DNA of 64,000 nucleotides from Lachnospiraceae bacterium (GCA_009774175.1 VSNG01000019.1:1-64000), one strand, 5' to 3'. Positions 9,539 to 18,349 are shown, counted from the stretch's first letter. Program-made: numbers and translations. The notes: generated from the sequence alone by a model not told the origin.

Positions 9539-9638
9539 TATGTTGATTTTTCATATAGATATTTGCAAAGGAGCGTTGCAAATATCACTGATGGCAGACG
9601 CAAATTTGAGATTTGCGCCGCCCGTCGCGAAACGCTCC
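9521..9638 (+). other. Structured intergenic element between phosphatase and PASTA kinase genes
   Basis: Several perfect stems occupy this gap: a 12-bp stem 9521-9532/9544-9555 spanning the phosphatase stop; an 11-bp stem 9558-9568/9576-9586; a 7-bp stem 9599-9605/9611-9617; and an 8-bp outer stem 9570-9577/9631-9638 (GGAGCGTT/AACGCTCC). The outer stem uses bases that overlap the 11-bp hairpin, and GCAAAT and ATTTGC each occur twice, so mutually exclusive folds are possible. The last arm ends just before the kinase ribosome site at about 9643. It lacks the T-run of an ordinary terminator. Confidence 0.55.
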
Positions 9639-9653
9639 GAAATGAGGTAGAAC

Positions 9654-11780
9654 ATGATTAAGATAGGAATGATGATAGTGGATCGGTATGAGATCCTTGA
9701 AAAGATCGGTACCGGCGGCATGTCAGATGTATATAAAGCCAAAGACCATAAGCTGAACCGTTTTGTGGCGGTGAAGGTTTTAAAGCAGGAATTCAGCGAA
9801 AACGCTAACTTTGTGTCCAAGTTTCGGATTGAGGCGCAGGCGGCGGCAGGTCTGATGCATCCCAATATTGTCAATGTATACGATGTGGGAGAAGAAGGCG
9901 AAAACCATTATATCGTCATGGAGCTTGTGGAGGGGATCACCCTTAAAAAATATATTGAAAAGAAGGCCAGGCTTTCCGTCAAGGAGGCCGTGAGCATTGC
10001 AATTCAGGTTTCCATGGGCATAGAGGCGGCCCACAACAACCACATTATTCACAGAGATATCAAACCGCAGAATATCATTATTTCCAAGGAAGGAAAGGTG
10101 AAGGTGACGGACTTTGGCATCGCCAAGGCGGCCACCAGTAACACCATTACTTCCAATGTCATGGGCTCCGTGCATTATACTTCGCCGGAGCAGGCAAGAG
10201 GCGGTTACAGCGACGAAAAGAGCGACATTTATTCTCTTGGCGTGACCATGTTTGAGATGCTGACGGGCAGAGTGCCCTTTAACGGGGAAACCACCGTCGC
10301 CATTGCCATTAAGCATATTCAGGAGGAGTTTCCCTCACCCAGAGAGTATGTGGGCGAGATCCCGGTCTGTGTGGAGCAGATCGTGTTAAAATGCTGTCAG
10401 AAGAGTCCCGACAGGCGATATCAGTCCATGGCGGAGCTGATTGCCGATCTGAAGCAGTCCTTGATCAGTCCTGATGAGGATTTTGTCAAGGTGGCCGATC
10501 CGGACGAGGAGGCTTCCACACGCACCATTACAGACAGGGATATGGTGCAGATCAAGCGCCAGTCCGAGAACCGGGATTCCATGGACGAGGCCATGCGGCT
10601 GAATAAGGACGTTCACGAAAGAGAAAGAGAAAGAGAGCGGACTAGAAATAACAGCCGCTATTATGAAGAGGATGAGGACGAGGACTGGGATGACGACGAG
10701 GAAGATTACGATCCCAAGATGGAGAAGATAACCACTATTCTGGCGGTGGTGGCGGCTCTCCTGATCGGCTGTATCCTCATCTTTTTGGTGGGAAGAACCA
10801 TGGGCGTGTTCGACTTCGGAAAGGAAGAGGAAAGTCAGGAACAGGAGACGGAACAGGTAGAAATGATCCGTGTGGTAGGCATGCATGTGGACGAGGCCAA
10901 AAAGGCGCTTCTGGATCTGGGGCTGTCTCCCGAAATTAAATATGAGGAAAGCAGCTCCTATGACGCCGGGACCGTGCTTCGCGCAAGCGTTCAGGACGGT
11001 CTGATGATTGATAAGGGGACAAACATCGTTCTCACCGTGGCGGAGGCTTCGGAGGGCGCAGAGGTGCCGGCTGTGACAGGAAAGTCCCAGACGGAGGCGG
11101 AGTCCCTTCTGACGAAGGAGGGCTTTGTAGTAACGGTGGTGGAGAATCCTGACGCTTCGGTGGAGAAAGGTGTTGTGATTTCCCAGTCGCCGGAAGCCGG
11201 GACAAAGGCCGCGGTGGGTTCCAACATTACCATCCGCGTAAGCCAGGGGGCGGAGGATAATAAGGTCAGGGTGCCGGATGTGAGAGGCATGACGGAAATG
11301 GACGCTACGGCTGTTCTGACGGAGAGCGGTCTTTCCGTCGGAAACGTTACGGAGACGCCTTATGAAGACGCCGCATGGACAGACATGGTATGTTATCAGA
11401 GCTATTCTGTGGGCTCCTATGTAGATAAGGGGACGGTGGTGGATCTGAGGATCAGCACAGGCCCTTCCCAGAAGACTTACCGCTATACGGAGGAAATTAC
11501 GGCGCCTACGGAGGAGCCTTCCTATCAGAACGGCATGGAGGTGGCTGTGGAGCTTGTAGCGCAGGATGGCACGGTAATTTTAAATACACGGACGACGACC
11601 TTTCCTCTGCCGGCGAACTATACGGGCATCAAGTCACCCTCAGGCGTGATTCGGTATACCTTTACGGTGCAGCTCCAGCCTACCACCGTTACCAATCCTG
11701 AGACGGGGGAGACCACTACAGAGGGCGGCGGATCGGAAACTAAGACGGTGGAGAGACAGGTAAATTTCGCGGAAGAATAG
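9654..11780 (+). CDS. prkC: Membrane Ser/Thr protein kinase with PASTA repeats (PrkC/Stk1 type)
   Basis: Hanks-type kinase that senses peptidoglycan or lipid II through extracellular PASTA domains. The kinase domain spans about residues 10-270, with GTGGMSDVYKA, VAVKVL, the catalytic HRDIKPQN at residue 133 and the DFG segment VTDFGIA. An acidic Arg/Glu-rich linker leads to one transmembrane helix at about 362-382, followed by three PASTA repeats (about 400-610) and a C-terminal beta-rich tail of about 100 residues. It is the only protein kinase recognised in this window, which matters for the FHA and PP2C genes at 56-60 kb. Confidence 0.95.
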   Translation: MIKIGMMIVDRYEILEKIGTGGMSDVYKAKDHKLNRFVAVKVLKQEFSENANFVSKFRIEAQAAAGLMHPNIVNVYDVGEEGENHYIVMELVEGITLKKYIEKKARLSVKEAVSIAIQVSMGIEAAHNNHIIHRDIKPQNIIISKEGKVKVTDFGIAKAATSNTITSNVMGSVHYTSPEQARGGYSDEKSDIYSLGVTMFEMLTGRVPFNGETTVAIAIKHIQEEFPSPREYVGEIPVCVEQIVLKCCQKSPDRRYQSMAELIADLKQSLISPDEDFVKVADPDEEASTRTITDRDMVQIKRQSENRDSMDEAMRLNKDVHERERERERTRNNSRYYEEDEDEDWDDDEEDYDPKMEKITTILAVVAALLIGCILIFLVGRTMGVFDFGKEEESQEQETEQVEMIRVVGMHVDEAKKALLDLGLSPEIKYEESSSYDAGTVLRASVQDGLMIDKGTNIVLTVAEASEGAEVPAVTGKSQTEAESLLTKEGFVVTVVENPDASVEKGVVISQSPEAGTKAAVGSNITIRVSQGAEDNKVRVPDVRGMTEMDATAVLTESGLSVGNVTETPYEDAAWTDMVCYQSYSVGSYVDKGTVVDLRISTGPSQKTYRYTEEITAPTEEPSYQNGMEVAVELVAQDGTVILNTRTTTFPLPANYTGIKSPSGVIRYTFTVQLQPTTVTNPETGETTTEGGGSETKTVERQVNFAEE

Positions 11781-11781
11781 T

Positions 11782-11891
11782 GTGAGAAGTACTTCTAAAA
11801 CTCAGCAGCAGAGGCTGCTTCGTTAAGAAGTACCAAGTCTGCGTTGCAGACTTTTCTCACCCAGGAGAATGCCTGAAATGCGGTATTCTCC
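11782..11891 (+). other. Compact three-way-junction RNA element plus hairpin, prkC-rsgA interval
   Basis: The arms nest almost without unpaired bases: P1 11782-11788/11854-11860; P2 11789-11796/11826-11833, which encloses hairpin P3 11804-11809/11814-11819; and P4 11835-11842/11846-11853. This is a textbook three-way junction. A separate 10-bp hairpin with one G-T pair follows at 11864-11873/11882-11891. There is no T-run, so a simple terminator is unlikely. It may be a structured leader, an RNA processing site, or a small repeat element inserted in the operon. Confidence 0.6.
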
Positions 11892-11914
11892 GTGCAAAGT
11901 AAAGATGGGTATAT

Positions 11915-12793
11915 ATGCAGGGAAAAATTATGAAAGGGATCGCCGGCTTCTACTATGTGCATGTGGAAGGTCAGGGCGTTTATGAGTGTAAGGCGAAGGG
12001 AATTTTCAGAAAAGAGGGCGTGAAACCCCTTGTAGGGGATGACGTGGAGCTGGATATACTGGATGAGCCCCGGAAATTGGGCAATATCCGGCGGATCCTG
12101 CCAAGGAAAAGCGCGCTGATCCGGCCGGCGGTGGCCAATGTGGATCAGGCGCTTGTTCTGTTTGCCATTGTAAAGCCCAATCCTAATTTTAATCTGCTGG
12201 ATCGCTTTCTGATCAATATGGAGAGGCAGAAGCTTCCAACGGTTATCTGCTTTAACAAAGAAGATATTGCTTCCGAGGAGGAGAAAGAGGCTCTGCGCAA
12301 ATCATATGAAACCTGTGGATATCAGGTACTGTTTATAAGCGCGCTGGAAAATCGGGGTGTGGAGCAGGTGAAGGCTGTGCTGGCGGGAAAGACAACCACG
12401 CTGGCAGGGCCCAGCGGGGCAGGCAAATCTTCCCTGATTAACCGGCTTTCGCCCCATATCCATATGGAGACGGGAGAGATCAGCCAAAAGATTGAGAGAG
12501 GCAGGCACACCACCAGGCATTCGGAGATCATTCCGCTGGGGCAGGAGACTTATATCATGGATACGCCCGGTTTTACCTCTCTTGCCATTACGGATATGAC
12601 AAAGGAAGAGCTGGGAGGGTATTACCCGGAGTTTCGGGAGTACGAGCCCTTTTGTAAATTTCGTGGCTGCGCCCATTTGAGCGAGCCGTCATGCGCAGTG
12701 AAGGAGGCTGTGGAAGCGGGAAAGATCAGTCGGGTGCGGTACGAGAATTATAAAATCCTGTACAGGGAGCTGAAAGAGATGAAGCGGTATTGA
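11915..12793 (+). CDS. rsgA: Ribosome small subunit-dependent GTPase RsgA
   Basis: Circularly permuted GTPase that checks late 30S subunit maturation. An N-terminal OB fold precedes the GTPase: the NKED box (CFNKEDI) comes first, followed by the P-loop GPSGAGKSSLIN at about residue 162 and DTPGF, which is the permuted order. The C-terminal zinc motif uses the cysteines and histidine in CKFRGCAHLSEPSC. The length of 292 residues is normal. It follows the kinase as in many Firmicutes; the usual next genes (rpe, thiN) are missing here. Confidence 0.95.
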   Translation: MQGKIMKGIAGFYYVHVEGQGVYECKAKGIFRKEGVKPLVGDDVELDILDEPRKLGNIRRILPRKSALIRPAVANVDQALVLFAIVKPNPNFNLLDRFLINMERQKLPTVICFNKEDIASEEEKEALRKSYETCGYQVLFISALENRGVEQVKAVLAGKTTTLAGPSGAGKSSLINRLSPHIHMETGEISQKIERGRHTTRHSEIIPLGQETYIMDTPGFTSLAITDMTKEELGGYYPEFREYEPFCKFRGCAHLSEPSCAVKEAVEAGKISRVRYENYKILYRELKEMKRY

Positions 12794-12819
12794 GAAAGAG
12801 AAAAGGAATAGCCTATTTC

Positions 12820-13666
12820 ATGAAAAAGCTACGGATAGCGGGAGTGATGGCGGCGTTCTGCTTGTTGCAGGGTGGATGTGGTGCGGAGCAGGAAACTACG
12901 GACGCGTTTCAGGCAAAGGCTGCAGATACGGTGCAGATAGCGAAGGATTCTTCCGGGCTTACAAAGATGCCGGAAGAGCAGTCGGCTGCGCTTAAAGGAT
13001 ACGCCGTGTTTCATTACGGTAGTCTGCGAGGACAAATATACTGCCGGCGTGACGGATACGGTTTCCATGGTAAATGCGGTGCTGGCACCAGAGCAGGTAC
13101 AGTTTATCAATGACGGTGAAAATATAGAAGTCAGAATAGACGTGAAAGACATTTCGGAAACTGTAGCAGGACAGGATCAGGAGGTTATAGAAAGCGGCCT
13201 TACACAATACCGTGAGCAGATACCGGGACTGACGATCGGCATGTATGCTGATATTTCAATGTTCATAAGAATGGGACAGGGTGATTGGGAGGCCGTTACT
13301 TCTACAAAGGAACCGATAGAAGTTGTCATTGGAATACCGGAGGAGTTCAGGCAGCATGGCAGAGAGTTTTATATCATCCGATCCCATGAAGGGGAATATA
13401 CCCTTTTAACGGATATGGATGACGACCCGGAAACGATAACGATCAGTACGGATATGTTTTCTGCTTACGCCATCGCGTATGTGGAGGCAGGGAAGAACGG
13501 AGCAGGCGACGGAGCCAGATGCGGACTCTGCCATATCTGCCCGACATATCTTGGAATATGCTGCTTTGTCTGGCTGGCAATTATCCTGCTGGCAGTCTTA
13601 ACCGTGGTATTGGTGGTCCTGCGGCGCAGGAAAGAAGGAGCCGGAAAGACAGGGATAGGAATTTAA
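12820..13666 (+). pseudogene. Frameshifted lipoprotein/surface-protein remnant
   Basis: A lipoprotein-like N-terminus (MKKLRIAGVMAAF, then LLQGGC) is read in one frame to about 13000, but the sensible downstream protein is in the next frame, open from 12933 to 13666. That frame encodes TPCFITVVCEDKYTAGVTD and a C-terminal region with PIEVVIGIPEEFR, DDDPETITISTD and FSAYAIAYVEA, a module typical of the ends of large clostridial surface proteins, followed by a transmembrane segment (about 13552-13629) and Arg/Lys tail. The frame changes between about 12935 and 13020. A single-base indel or sequencing error would explain it; two separate small genes is the less likely alternative. Confidence 0.6.
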
Positions 13667-13685
13667 AGATTGATGAGTTGTAATA

Positions 13686-13799
13686 AGGGGTTGCCGGTTA
13701 ATACCGATTTTTAACCCCTGAAAAGAAGGGAGGAGACAAACCCGCAGAATTCAGGCTTTTCAAAACCAGAATTCCCTATAGGTTCGTCTCCTTCCTTTT
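13686..13799 (+). other. Two consecutive hairpins, the second terminator-like
   Basis: The first stem pairs 13686-13692 (AGGGGTT) with 13713-13719 around an inner CGGT/ACCG stem. The second pairs 13728-13742 with 13781-13795 (15 positions, one mismatch and one G-T), encloses a second stem made from two GAATTC palindromes, and is followed by TTTT at 13796-13799. It probably ends transcription from the upstream remnant gene, although the 38-base apical region is long for an ordinary terminator. The rest of the 428-base gap to ychF holds only the promoter and leader hairpin listed separately. Confidence 0.5.
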
Positions 13800-13976
13800 C
13801 ATCCGTCTGACTCTGTGTTCATGAACCTTCTAAAATAACAAAAAAGTGTAAAGCCTTAATAGCGCAATAAACTTTATCTAACGAAAGTCTTATAAATCCT
13901 TGAAATTGCTTATTTGTCATACCCATACAATCCAGGTAGAAAATTCAATTTGAATATTCCAAAATGTCAGGAGATA

Positions 13977-13985
13977 TGCTATACT
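13977..13985 (+). promoter_or_regulatory. Extended -10 promoter for ychF
   Basis: TGCTATACT matches an extended -10 element (TGn followed by TATACT at 13980-13985). The -35 position holds only a weak TTCCAA, which extended -10 promoters tolerate. It lies about 110 bases ahead of the ychF start. A 9-bp hairpin (14051-14059/14067-14075) sits in the resulting leader. Confidence 0.45.
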
Positions 13986-14094
13986 ATTACTTTGTATCAG
14001 ACTCTTTTTGTTGGAATACAGATTGTGTAGCAAAAATATGGAGAAAGGCGGAAATCCTTATCAATCAAGGATTTCTGAGTAGGTATAACAGGAT

Positions 14095-15192
14095 ATGAAA
14101 CTAGGCATCATCGGGCTCCCCAACGTGGGAAAGAGCACTCTTTTTAATTCACTTACAAAGGCGGGAGCGGAATCCGCCAATTATCCTTTCTGTACCATCG
14201 ACCCGAATATCGGCATTGTGACGGTGCCGGACGAGCGGTTAAAGCTTCTGGGCGACATGTATCATTCAAAGAAAGTGACCCCTGCCACCATAGAGTTTGT
14301 GGATATCGCAGGGCTTGTGAAGGGCGCTTCCAAGGGAGAAGGGCTGGGCAACCAATTCTTAAGCAACATCCGTGAGGTGGACGCCATTGTTCATGTGGTG
14401 CGGTGTTTTGAGGACAGCAATATTGTACATGTGGACGGCTCTATCGACCCGCTCCGGGACATCGAGACGATCAATCTGGAGCTGATTTTCTCTGATATTG
14501 AGATTCTGGAACGCAGGATGGCAAAGACGGCAAAAGTTGCCAAGATGGATAAGACGGCGGCGAAGGAATATGCGCTTTTGGAGCGCGTTAAGGCGCATCT
14601 GGAAGAAGGAAAGCTGGCAAGCGCCTTTGAGACGGAGGACGAGGATGAACAGGCCCTTCTCGCCTCTTATAATCTGCTTACCAGTAAGCCTGTGATTTTT
14701 GCGGCCAACGTGGCGGAAGGGGATCTTGCGGACGACGGCGCAGGCAACGAGGGCGTACGTAAGGTGAAGGACTTTGCGGCGGGAAACGGCAGCGAGGTGT
14801 TTGTAATCTGCGCTCAGATCGAGCAGGAGATTGCGGAGCTGGACGAAGAGGAAACGGCCATGTTTCTTGAGGATCTGGGGCTTGAGGAGTCGGGCCTGCA
14901 GAAGCTGATCCGCGCAAGCTATCGGCTGTTGGGACTGATGAGCTTTTTGACGGCGGGAGAGGATGAGACAAGAGCCTGGACCATTAAGGTGGGGACAAAA
15001 GCGCCGCAGGCGGCGGGAAAGATACATACCGATTTCGAGCGCGGTTTCATAAAAGCCGAAGTGGTGAATTACAGGGATCTGCTGGAGCAGGGGTCGCTTG
15101 CGGCGGCAAGAGAAAAGGGACTTGTCGGTATGGAAGGAAAGGAATATGTGGTGCAGGACGGCGACGTGATCCTGTTTAGGTTTAACGTGTAA
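14095..15192 (+). CDS. ychF: Ribosome-associated OLA1/YchF-type ATPase
   Basis: P-loop NTPase of the Obg-related YchF family, which prefers ATP and associates with ribosomes and stress responses. Motifs are GLPNVGKSTLFN at residues 6-17, NYPFCTIDPN (switch I), a DIAGLVKGASKGEGLG switch II, and a C-terminal TGS domain ending KEYVVQDGDVILFRFNV. At 365 residues it is complete. It appears to be a separate transcription unit with its own promoter. Confidence 0.96.
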   Translation: MKLGIIGLPNVGKSTLFNSLTKAGAESANYPFCTIDPNIGIVTVPDERLKLLGDMYHSKKVTPATIEFVDIAGLVKGASKGEGLGNQFLSNIREVDAIVHVVRCFEDSNIVHVDGSIDPLRDIETINLELIFSDIEILERRMAKTAKVAKMDKTAAKEYALLERVKAHLEEGKLASAFETEDEDEQALLASYNLLTSKPVIFAANVAEGDLADDGAGNEGVRKVKDFAAGNGSEVFVICAQIEQEIAELDEEETAMFLEDLGLEESGLQKLIRASYRLLGLMSFLTAGEDETRAWTIKVGTKAPQAAGKIHTDFERGFIKAEVVNYRDLLEQGSLAAAREKGLVGMEGKEYVVQDGDVILFRFNV

Positions 15193-15260
15193 CAGCATTG
15201 AGCAGCTGCGTTGGCGGACAGACAACAGCTGTATAAGTGGAAAGACAGGGAGATTCTGGT

Positions 15261-16148
15261 ATGCAGGATATCATGGGAAACATGGATATAGCCTTCCCCA
15301 ATCTGGGAATATATTTAAGGGATGTGCCGAAGTCTTTTTCAGTTTTTGGCTTTACGATTGCGCTTTACGGCGTGATTATAGCCATAGGCGTGCTGGGCGG
15401 CGTCCTGCTGGCGGCCCATGTGGCGAAGCTGGAGGGGCTGGACGCTGACCTGATCTGGGATTTTGCGATTTACGCCATTATCTTTTCCATTATCGGGGCC
15501 AGGATTTATTACGTGGTATTTCGCTGGGACGCCTATAAGGATAATCTGCTTGATGTGTTTAATTTGCGAAACGGCGGACTGGCCATTTACGGTGCGGTGA
15601 TTGCCGCTTTTCTTACCCTTTGGATCTACTGCCGGAGGAAAAAACAGAGTTTTTTGCAGATTGCGGATATCTGCGTGCCGGGGCTTGTACTCGGTCAGAT
15701 AATCGGCCGCTGGGGGAATTTCACCAACAGGGAAGTTTTTGGAGAGTACACGGATAATCTGCTTGCGATGCGTCTTCCTGCCCAGATGGTCAGAACAGCG
15801 GATATTTCCGAGACTATCGCGGCCCATATGGCGGAGGGAACCAACTACATCCAGGTGCACCCTACCTTCCTTTATGAGAGCCTCTGGAATCTGGCGCTGC
15901 TTTGCATTATGCTTGTCTATCGGAAACACAAGAAATTTGAAGGGGAGCAGTGGCTTTTGTATCTGGGCGGTTACGGTCTGGGAAGAGCGTGGATTGAAGG
16001 GATACGCACCGACACCCTGTTTATTCCCCATACAACCGTAGCGGTGTCGCAGGTTCTGGCGGCGGCGTTGTTTGTGACGGCACTGGCGGCGGATATTTAT
16101 GTCCGCTGGCGGATCGGTAAAAATACTACGCCTGCGGCAGAGGGATGA
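15261..16148 (+). CDS. lgt: Prolipoprotein diacylglyceryl transferase
   Basis: Inner-membrane enzyme that attaches diacylglycerol to the lipobox cysteine of prolipoproteins. The signature GRWGNFTNREVFG is visible near residues 149-161, with GGLAIYGAVIAAF before it and several hydrophobic helices. The ATG at 15261 follows an AGGGAG box at 15247-15252 and gives 295 residues; an upstream GTG at 15237 is less likely. Its product would process lipoproteins such as that encoded at 55690. Confidence 0.95.
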   Translation: MQDIMGNMDIAFPNLGIYLRDVPKSFSVFGFTIALYGVIIAIGVLGGVLLAAHVAKLEGLDADLIWDFAIYAIIFSIIGARIYYVVFRWDAYKDNLLDVFNLRNGGLAIYGAVIAAFLTLWIYCRRKKQSFLQIADICVPGLVLGQIIGRWGNFTNREVFGEYTDNLLAMRLPAQMVRTADISETIAAHMAEGTNYIQVHPTFLYESLWNLALLCIMLVYRKHKKFEGEQWLLYLGGYGLGRAWIEGIRTDTLFIPHTTVAVSQVLAAALFVTALAADIYVRWRIGKNTTPAAEG

Positions 16149-16217
16149 TTTTCGGATTTCACATCCGGCGGGAAATGGATAAAACAGGGTAAGACAGCGC
16201 AGGAAATAAAAGAATGG

Positions 16218-16249
16218 GACACATGATCTTTTGGTCATGTGTCTTTTTT
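16218..16249 (+). terminator. Rho-independent terminator after lgt
   Basis: A perfect 9-bp stem (GACACATGA with TCATGTGTC, 16218-16226/16235-16243) with an 8-base loop is followed by six T residues. It separates lgt from the dcw cluster. Confidence 0.9.
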
Positions 16250-16295
16250 ATATGCTTTCGGGGAGAGGTTTCTTAAATATCTCTTAGGATTTTCC

Positions 16296-16322
16296 TTGCA
16301 TTATTCTCGTGAATGGTATAGA
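16296..16322 (+). promoter_or_regulatory. Putative mraZ/dcw promoter
   Basis: A -35-like TTGCAT (16296-16301) and an extended -10 TGGTATAGA (TG at 16314-16315, TATAGA at 16317-16322) with a 15-base spacer. The predicted start of transcription falls just at the first MraZ box, which fits autorepression. Confidence 0.45.
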
Positions 16323-16331
16323 ATTGGATTA

Positions 16332-16368
16332 AAAGTGGTGAAAAGTGGAACAAAGTGGTATAAAGTGG
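16332..16368 (+). promoter_or_regulatory. Four MraZ operator boxes
   Basis: AAAGTGG occurs at 16332, 16342, 16352 and 16362, exactly one every 10 bases, so all copies lie on the same face of the helix. This is the AAAGTG-type repeat known to bind MraZ octamers upstream of mraZ. The boxes lie between the predicted promoter and mraZ, implying that MraZ represses its own operon, the dcw cluster. Confidence 0.85.
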
Positions 16369-16453
16369 TATATAAATCCTCTTTTCGTGGCAGACCACTT
16401 TCTTTCGGAGAAAGCGCAGTGTACAGTGATACATGCGGGCAGGGTGATTGCAC

Positions 16454-16885
16454 ATGTTCATGGGAGAATACAATCACACAATCGACGCGAAAGGCAGGCT
16501 GATCGTTCCCTCCAGATTCAGGGAAATCCTGGGGGATGCATTTGTGGTAACCAAGGGATTGGACGGCTGTCTGTTTGTGTATGATAACGAAGAGTGGAAG
16601 CTCTTTGAAGAGAAATTGAGAGCCCTGCCCATTACCAATAAAGAAGCCAGACAGTTTGTAAGGTTTTTTCTGGCGGGAGCTGCGGAAGTGGAAGTGGATA
16701 AGCAGGGAAGAATCCTGATTCCCAATGTTTTGCGGGAATTTGCGGGACTTGCGAAGGATGTGGCGCTCGTTGGCGTCGGCAGCAGGATAGAGATCTGGAG
16801 CAGAGAACGTTTCGAGGATACGGCGGCCTTTGACGATATGGACGAGATTGCGGAACACATGGCGGAGCTTGGACTTGGGATCTGA
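16454..16885 (+). CDS. mraZ: Transcriptional regulator MraZ
   Basis: AbrB-fold DNA-binding protein that forms rings and binds spaced repeats ahead of the division operon. The two DXXXR motifs are present (DAKGR near residue 11 and DKQGR near residue 83). The ATG at 16454 after AGGGTG gives MFMGEYNHT, the usual start, and 143 residues. It is the first gene of the cluster, directly downstream of four matching operator boxes. Confidence 0.96.
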   Translation: MFMGEYNHTIDAKGRLIVPSRFREILGDAFVVTKGLDGCLFVYDNEEWKLFEEKLRALPITNKEARQFVRFFLAGAAEVEVDKQGRILIPNVLREFAGLAKDVALVGVGSRIEIWSRERFEDTAAFDDMDEIAEHMAELGLGI

Positions 16886-16935
16886 CAGCTGTAAAAAACA
16901 GGCGGTGTGAAGCGGATAGATAAAGGAATCACAAC

Positions 16936-17874
16936 ATGGAGTTTAAACATACCTCGGTTCTTTTTGAAGAAACAATGGAAAATCTGGATATCAGGCCGGA
17001 GGGCACTTATCTGGACGGTACATTGGGCGGCGGCGGGCATGCCTGCGGGGTTGTCTCCAGACTACAGGGAAAGGGCCGGCTTATCGGTATTGATCAGGAT
17101 GAGGAGGCCATTGCAGCGGCGGGAGAGAGACTGAAAGCATACAGAGAACGGGTTACGATGATCCGTGATAATTATGCAAACGCTGTGGAGGCGCTTGCGG
17201 GAATCGGCGTTTATGGCGTGGACGGCATCGTGCTGGATTTGGGAGTATCTTCCTATCAGCTGGACAATGAAGAGCGGGGCTTTTCTTATCGATACGACAC
17301 TGCTCTTGATATGAGAATGGATCAGAGACAGTCTTTAAGCGCAAAGGACATTGTCAACAGTTATTCGGAGACAGAGCTTACCCGTATTCTGCGGGACTAC
17401 GGTGAGGAAAAGTTTGCGAAAAACATAGCAAGACATATTGTGGCGGCCAGAAGGGACAAGCCTCTGGAAACCACGGGGGAGTTAAACGAGATTATAAAGG
17501 CGGCGATTCCGGCAAAGATGAGGGCGGTGGGAGGACATCCCTCCAAACGAACCTTTCAGGCAGTCAGGATCGAGTGCAACAGGGAACTGGAAGTGCTTAA
17601 GAGTTCGCTGGACGGACTGATCGGGCTTTTAAATCCGGGCGGAAGGATCTGCGTGATTACCTTCCATTCGCTGGAAGACCGAATTGTGAAATCCGCTTTT
17701 CGGAAAAATGAGAAGCCCTGTACCTGCCCGCCGGATTTTCCGGTGTGCGTGTGCGGACAGGTCTCAAAGGGTACTGTGATAACGAGAAAGCCGATCCTGC
17801 CGACAGAGCGGGAAATGGAGGAAAATCCCCGGGCGAAGAGCGCAAAGCTTCGGGTATTTATGAAAAAAAATTGA
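16936..17874 (+). CDS. rsmH: 16S rRNA (cytosine(1402)-N(4))-methyltransferase RsmH
   Basis: SAM-dependent methyltransferase (formerly MraW) acting on 16S rRNA C1402. The SAM-binding GTLGGGGHA is at about residue 35, followed by LDLGVSSYQLD, the conserved RGFSYR-type segment and VITFHSLEDRIVK near the C-terminus. At 312 residues it is full-length. Its position after mraZ is the universal dcw order. Confidence 0.96.
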   Translation: MEFKHTSVLFEETMENLDIRPEGTYLDGTLGGGGHACGVVSRLQGKGRLIGIDQDEEAIAAAGERLKAYRERVTMIRDNYANAVEALAGIGVYGVDGIVLDLGVSSYQLDNEERGFSYRYDTALDMRMDQRQSLSAKDIVNSYSETELTRILRDYGEEKFAKNIARHIVAARRDKPLETTGELNEIIKAAIPAKMRAVGGHPSKRTFQAVRIECNRELEVLKSSLDGLIGLLNPGGRICVITFHSLEDRIVKSAFRKNEKPCTCPPDFPVCVCGQVSKGTVITRKPILPTEREMEENPRAKSAKLRVFMKKN

Positions 17875-17890
17875 AGGGGAAACAGGAAAG

Positions 17891-18349
17891 ATGGCAGCAA
17901 CGCGGCAGAATGCGTATTATGTGCAGGGTAATACGGTAAGAAAAGCCCGGCCGGATCAGGAGATTCACCGAAAGCCGAAGAAAAAAGTCAATAACAGTGT
18001 GAGAAGAAACAGAGACCGCGCGAAAAATATGAACGCCGGTTACGTCCTGTTTTTGTGGGCGGCTCTTGTGGCAACCGGTATTATTCTGGTATACTATATT
18101 GGATTGCAGTCGGATATTACGAACAGTGTGAAAAATATTTCCACGCTGGAGAGACAGCTGAACAGTTTAAAAGTTGCAAACGAGGAAGATTACAGCAGAA
18201 TTTCAAGCAGTGTGGATCTGGAGGAAATACGCAGGATTGCCATACAGGAGCTTGGCATGCAGTATGCGCAGGAGGGGCAGATTATTTCATTCGCCAGCGA
18301 AAACAACGATTATGTGAAGCAGATGGCGGAGATCCCGAAGCAGGATTGA
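17891..18349 (+). CDS. ftsL: FtsL-like cell division protein
   Basis: Small bitopic protein expected to join DivIB and DivIC in the divisome. A basic, Lys/Arg-rich cytoplasmic stretch of about 55 residues precedes one transmembrane helix (about 57-79), then a coiled-coil-like segment (ISTLERQLNSLKVANEED) and a short conserved tail (LEEIRRIAIQELGM). Sequence identity in this family is low, so the call rests mainly on topology and on the position between rsmH and a class B PBP. Confidence 0.8.
   Translation: MAATRQNAYYVQGNTVRKARPDQEIHRKPKKKVNNSVRRNRDRAKNMNAGYVLFLWAALVATGIILVYYIGLQSDITNSVKNISTLERQLNSLKVANEEDYSRISSSVDLEEIRRIAIQELGMQYAQEGQIISFASENNDYVKQMAEIPKQD

Noticed and set aside
16332..16368. 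Regular 10-base repeats considered as a tandem-repeat or CRISPR-like array
   Set aside because: The unit is only 7 conserved plus 3 variable bases directly upstream of mraZ, which matches MraZ operator boxes; no spacers of CRISPR length are present anywhere in the window.
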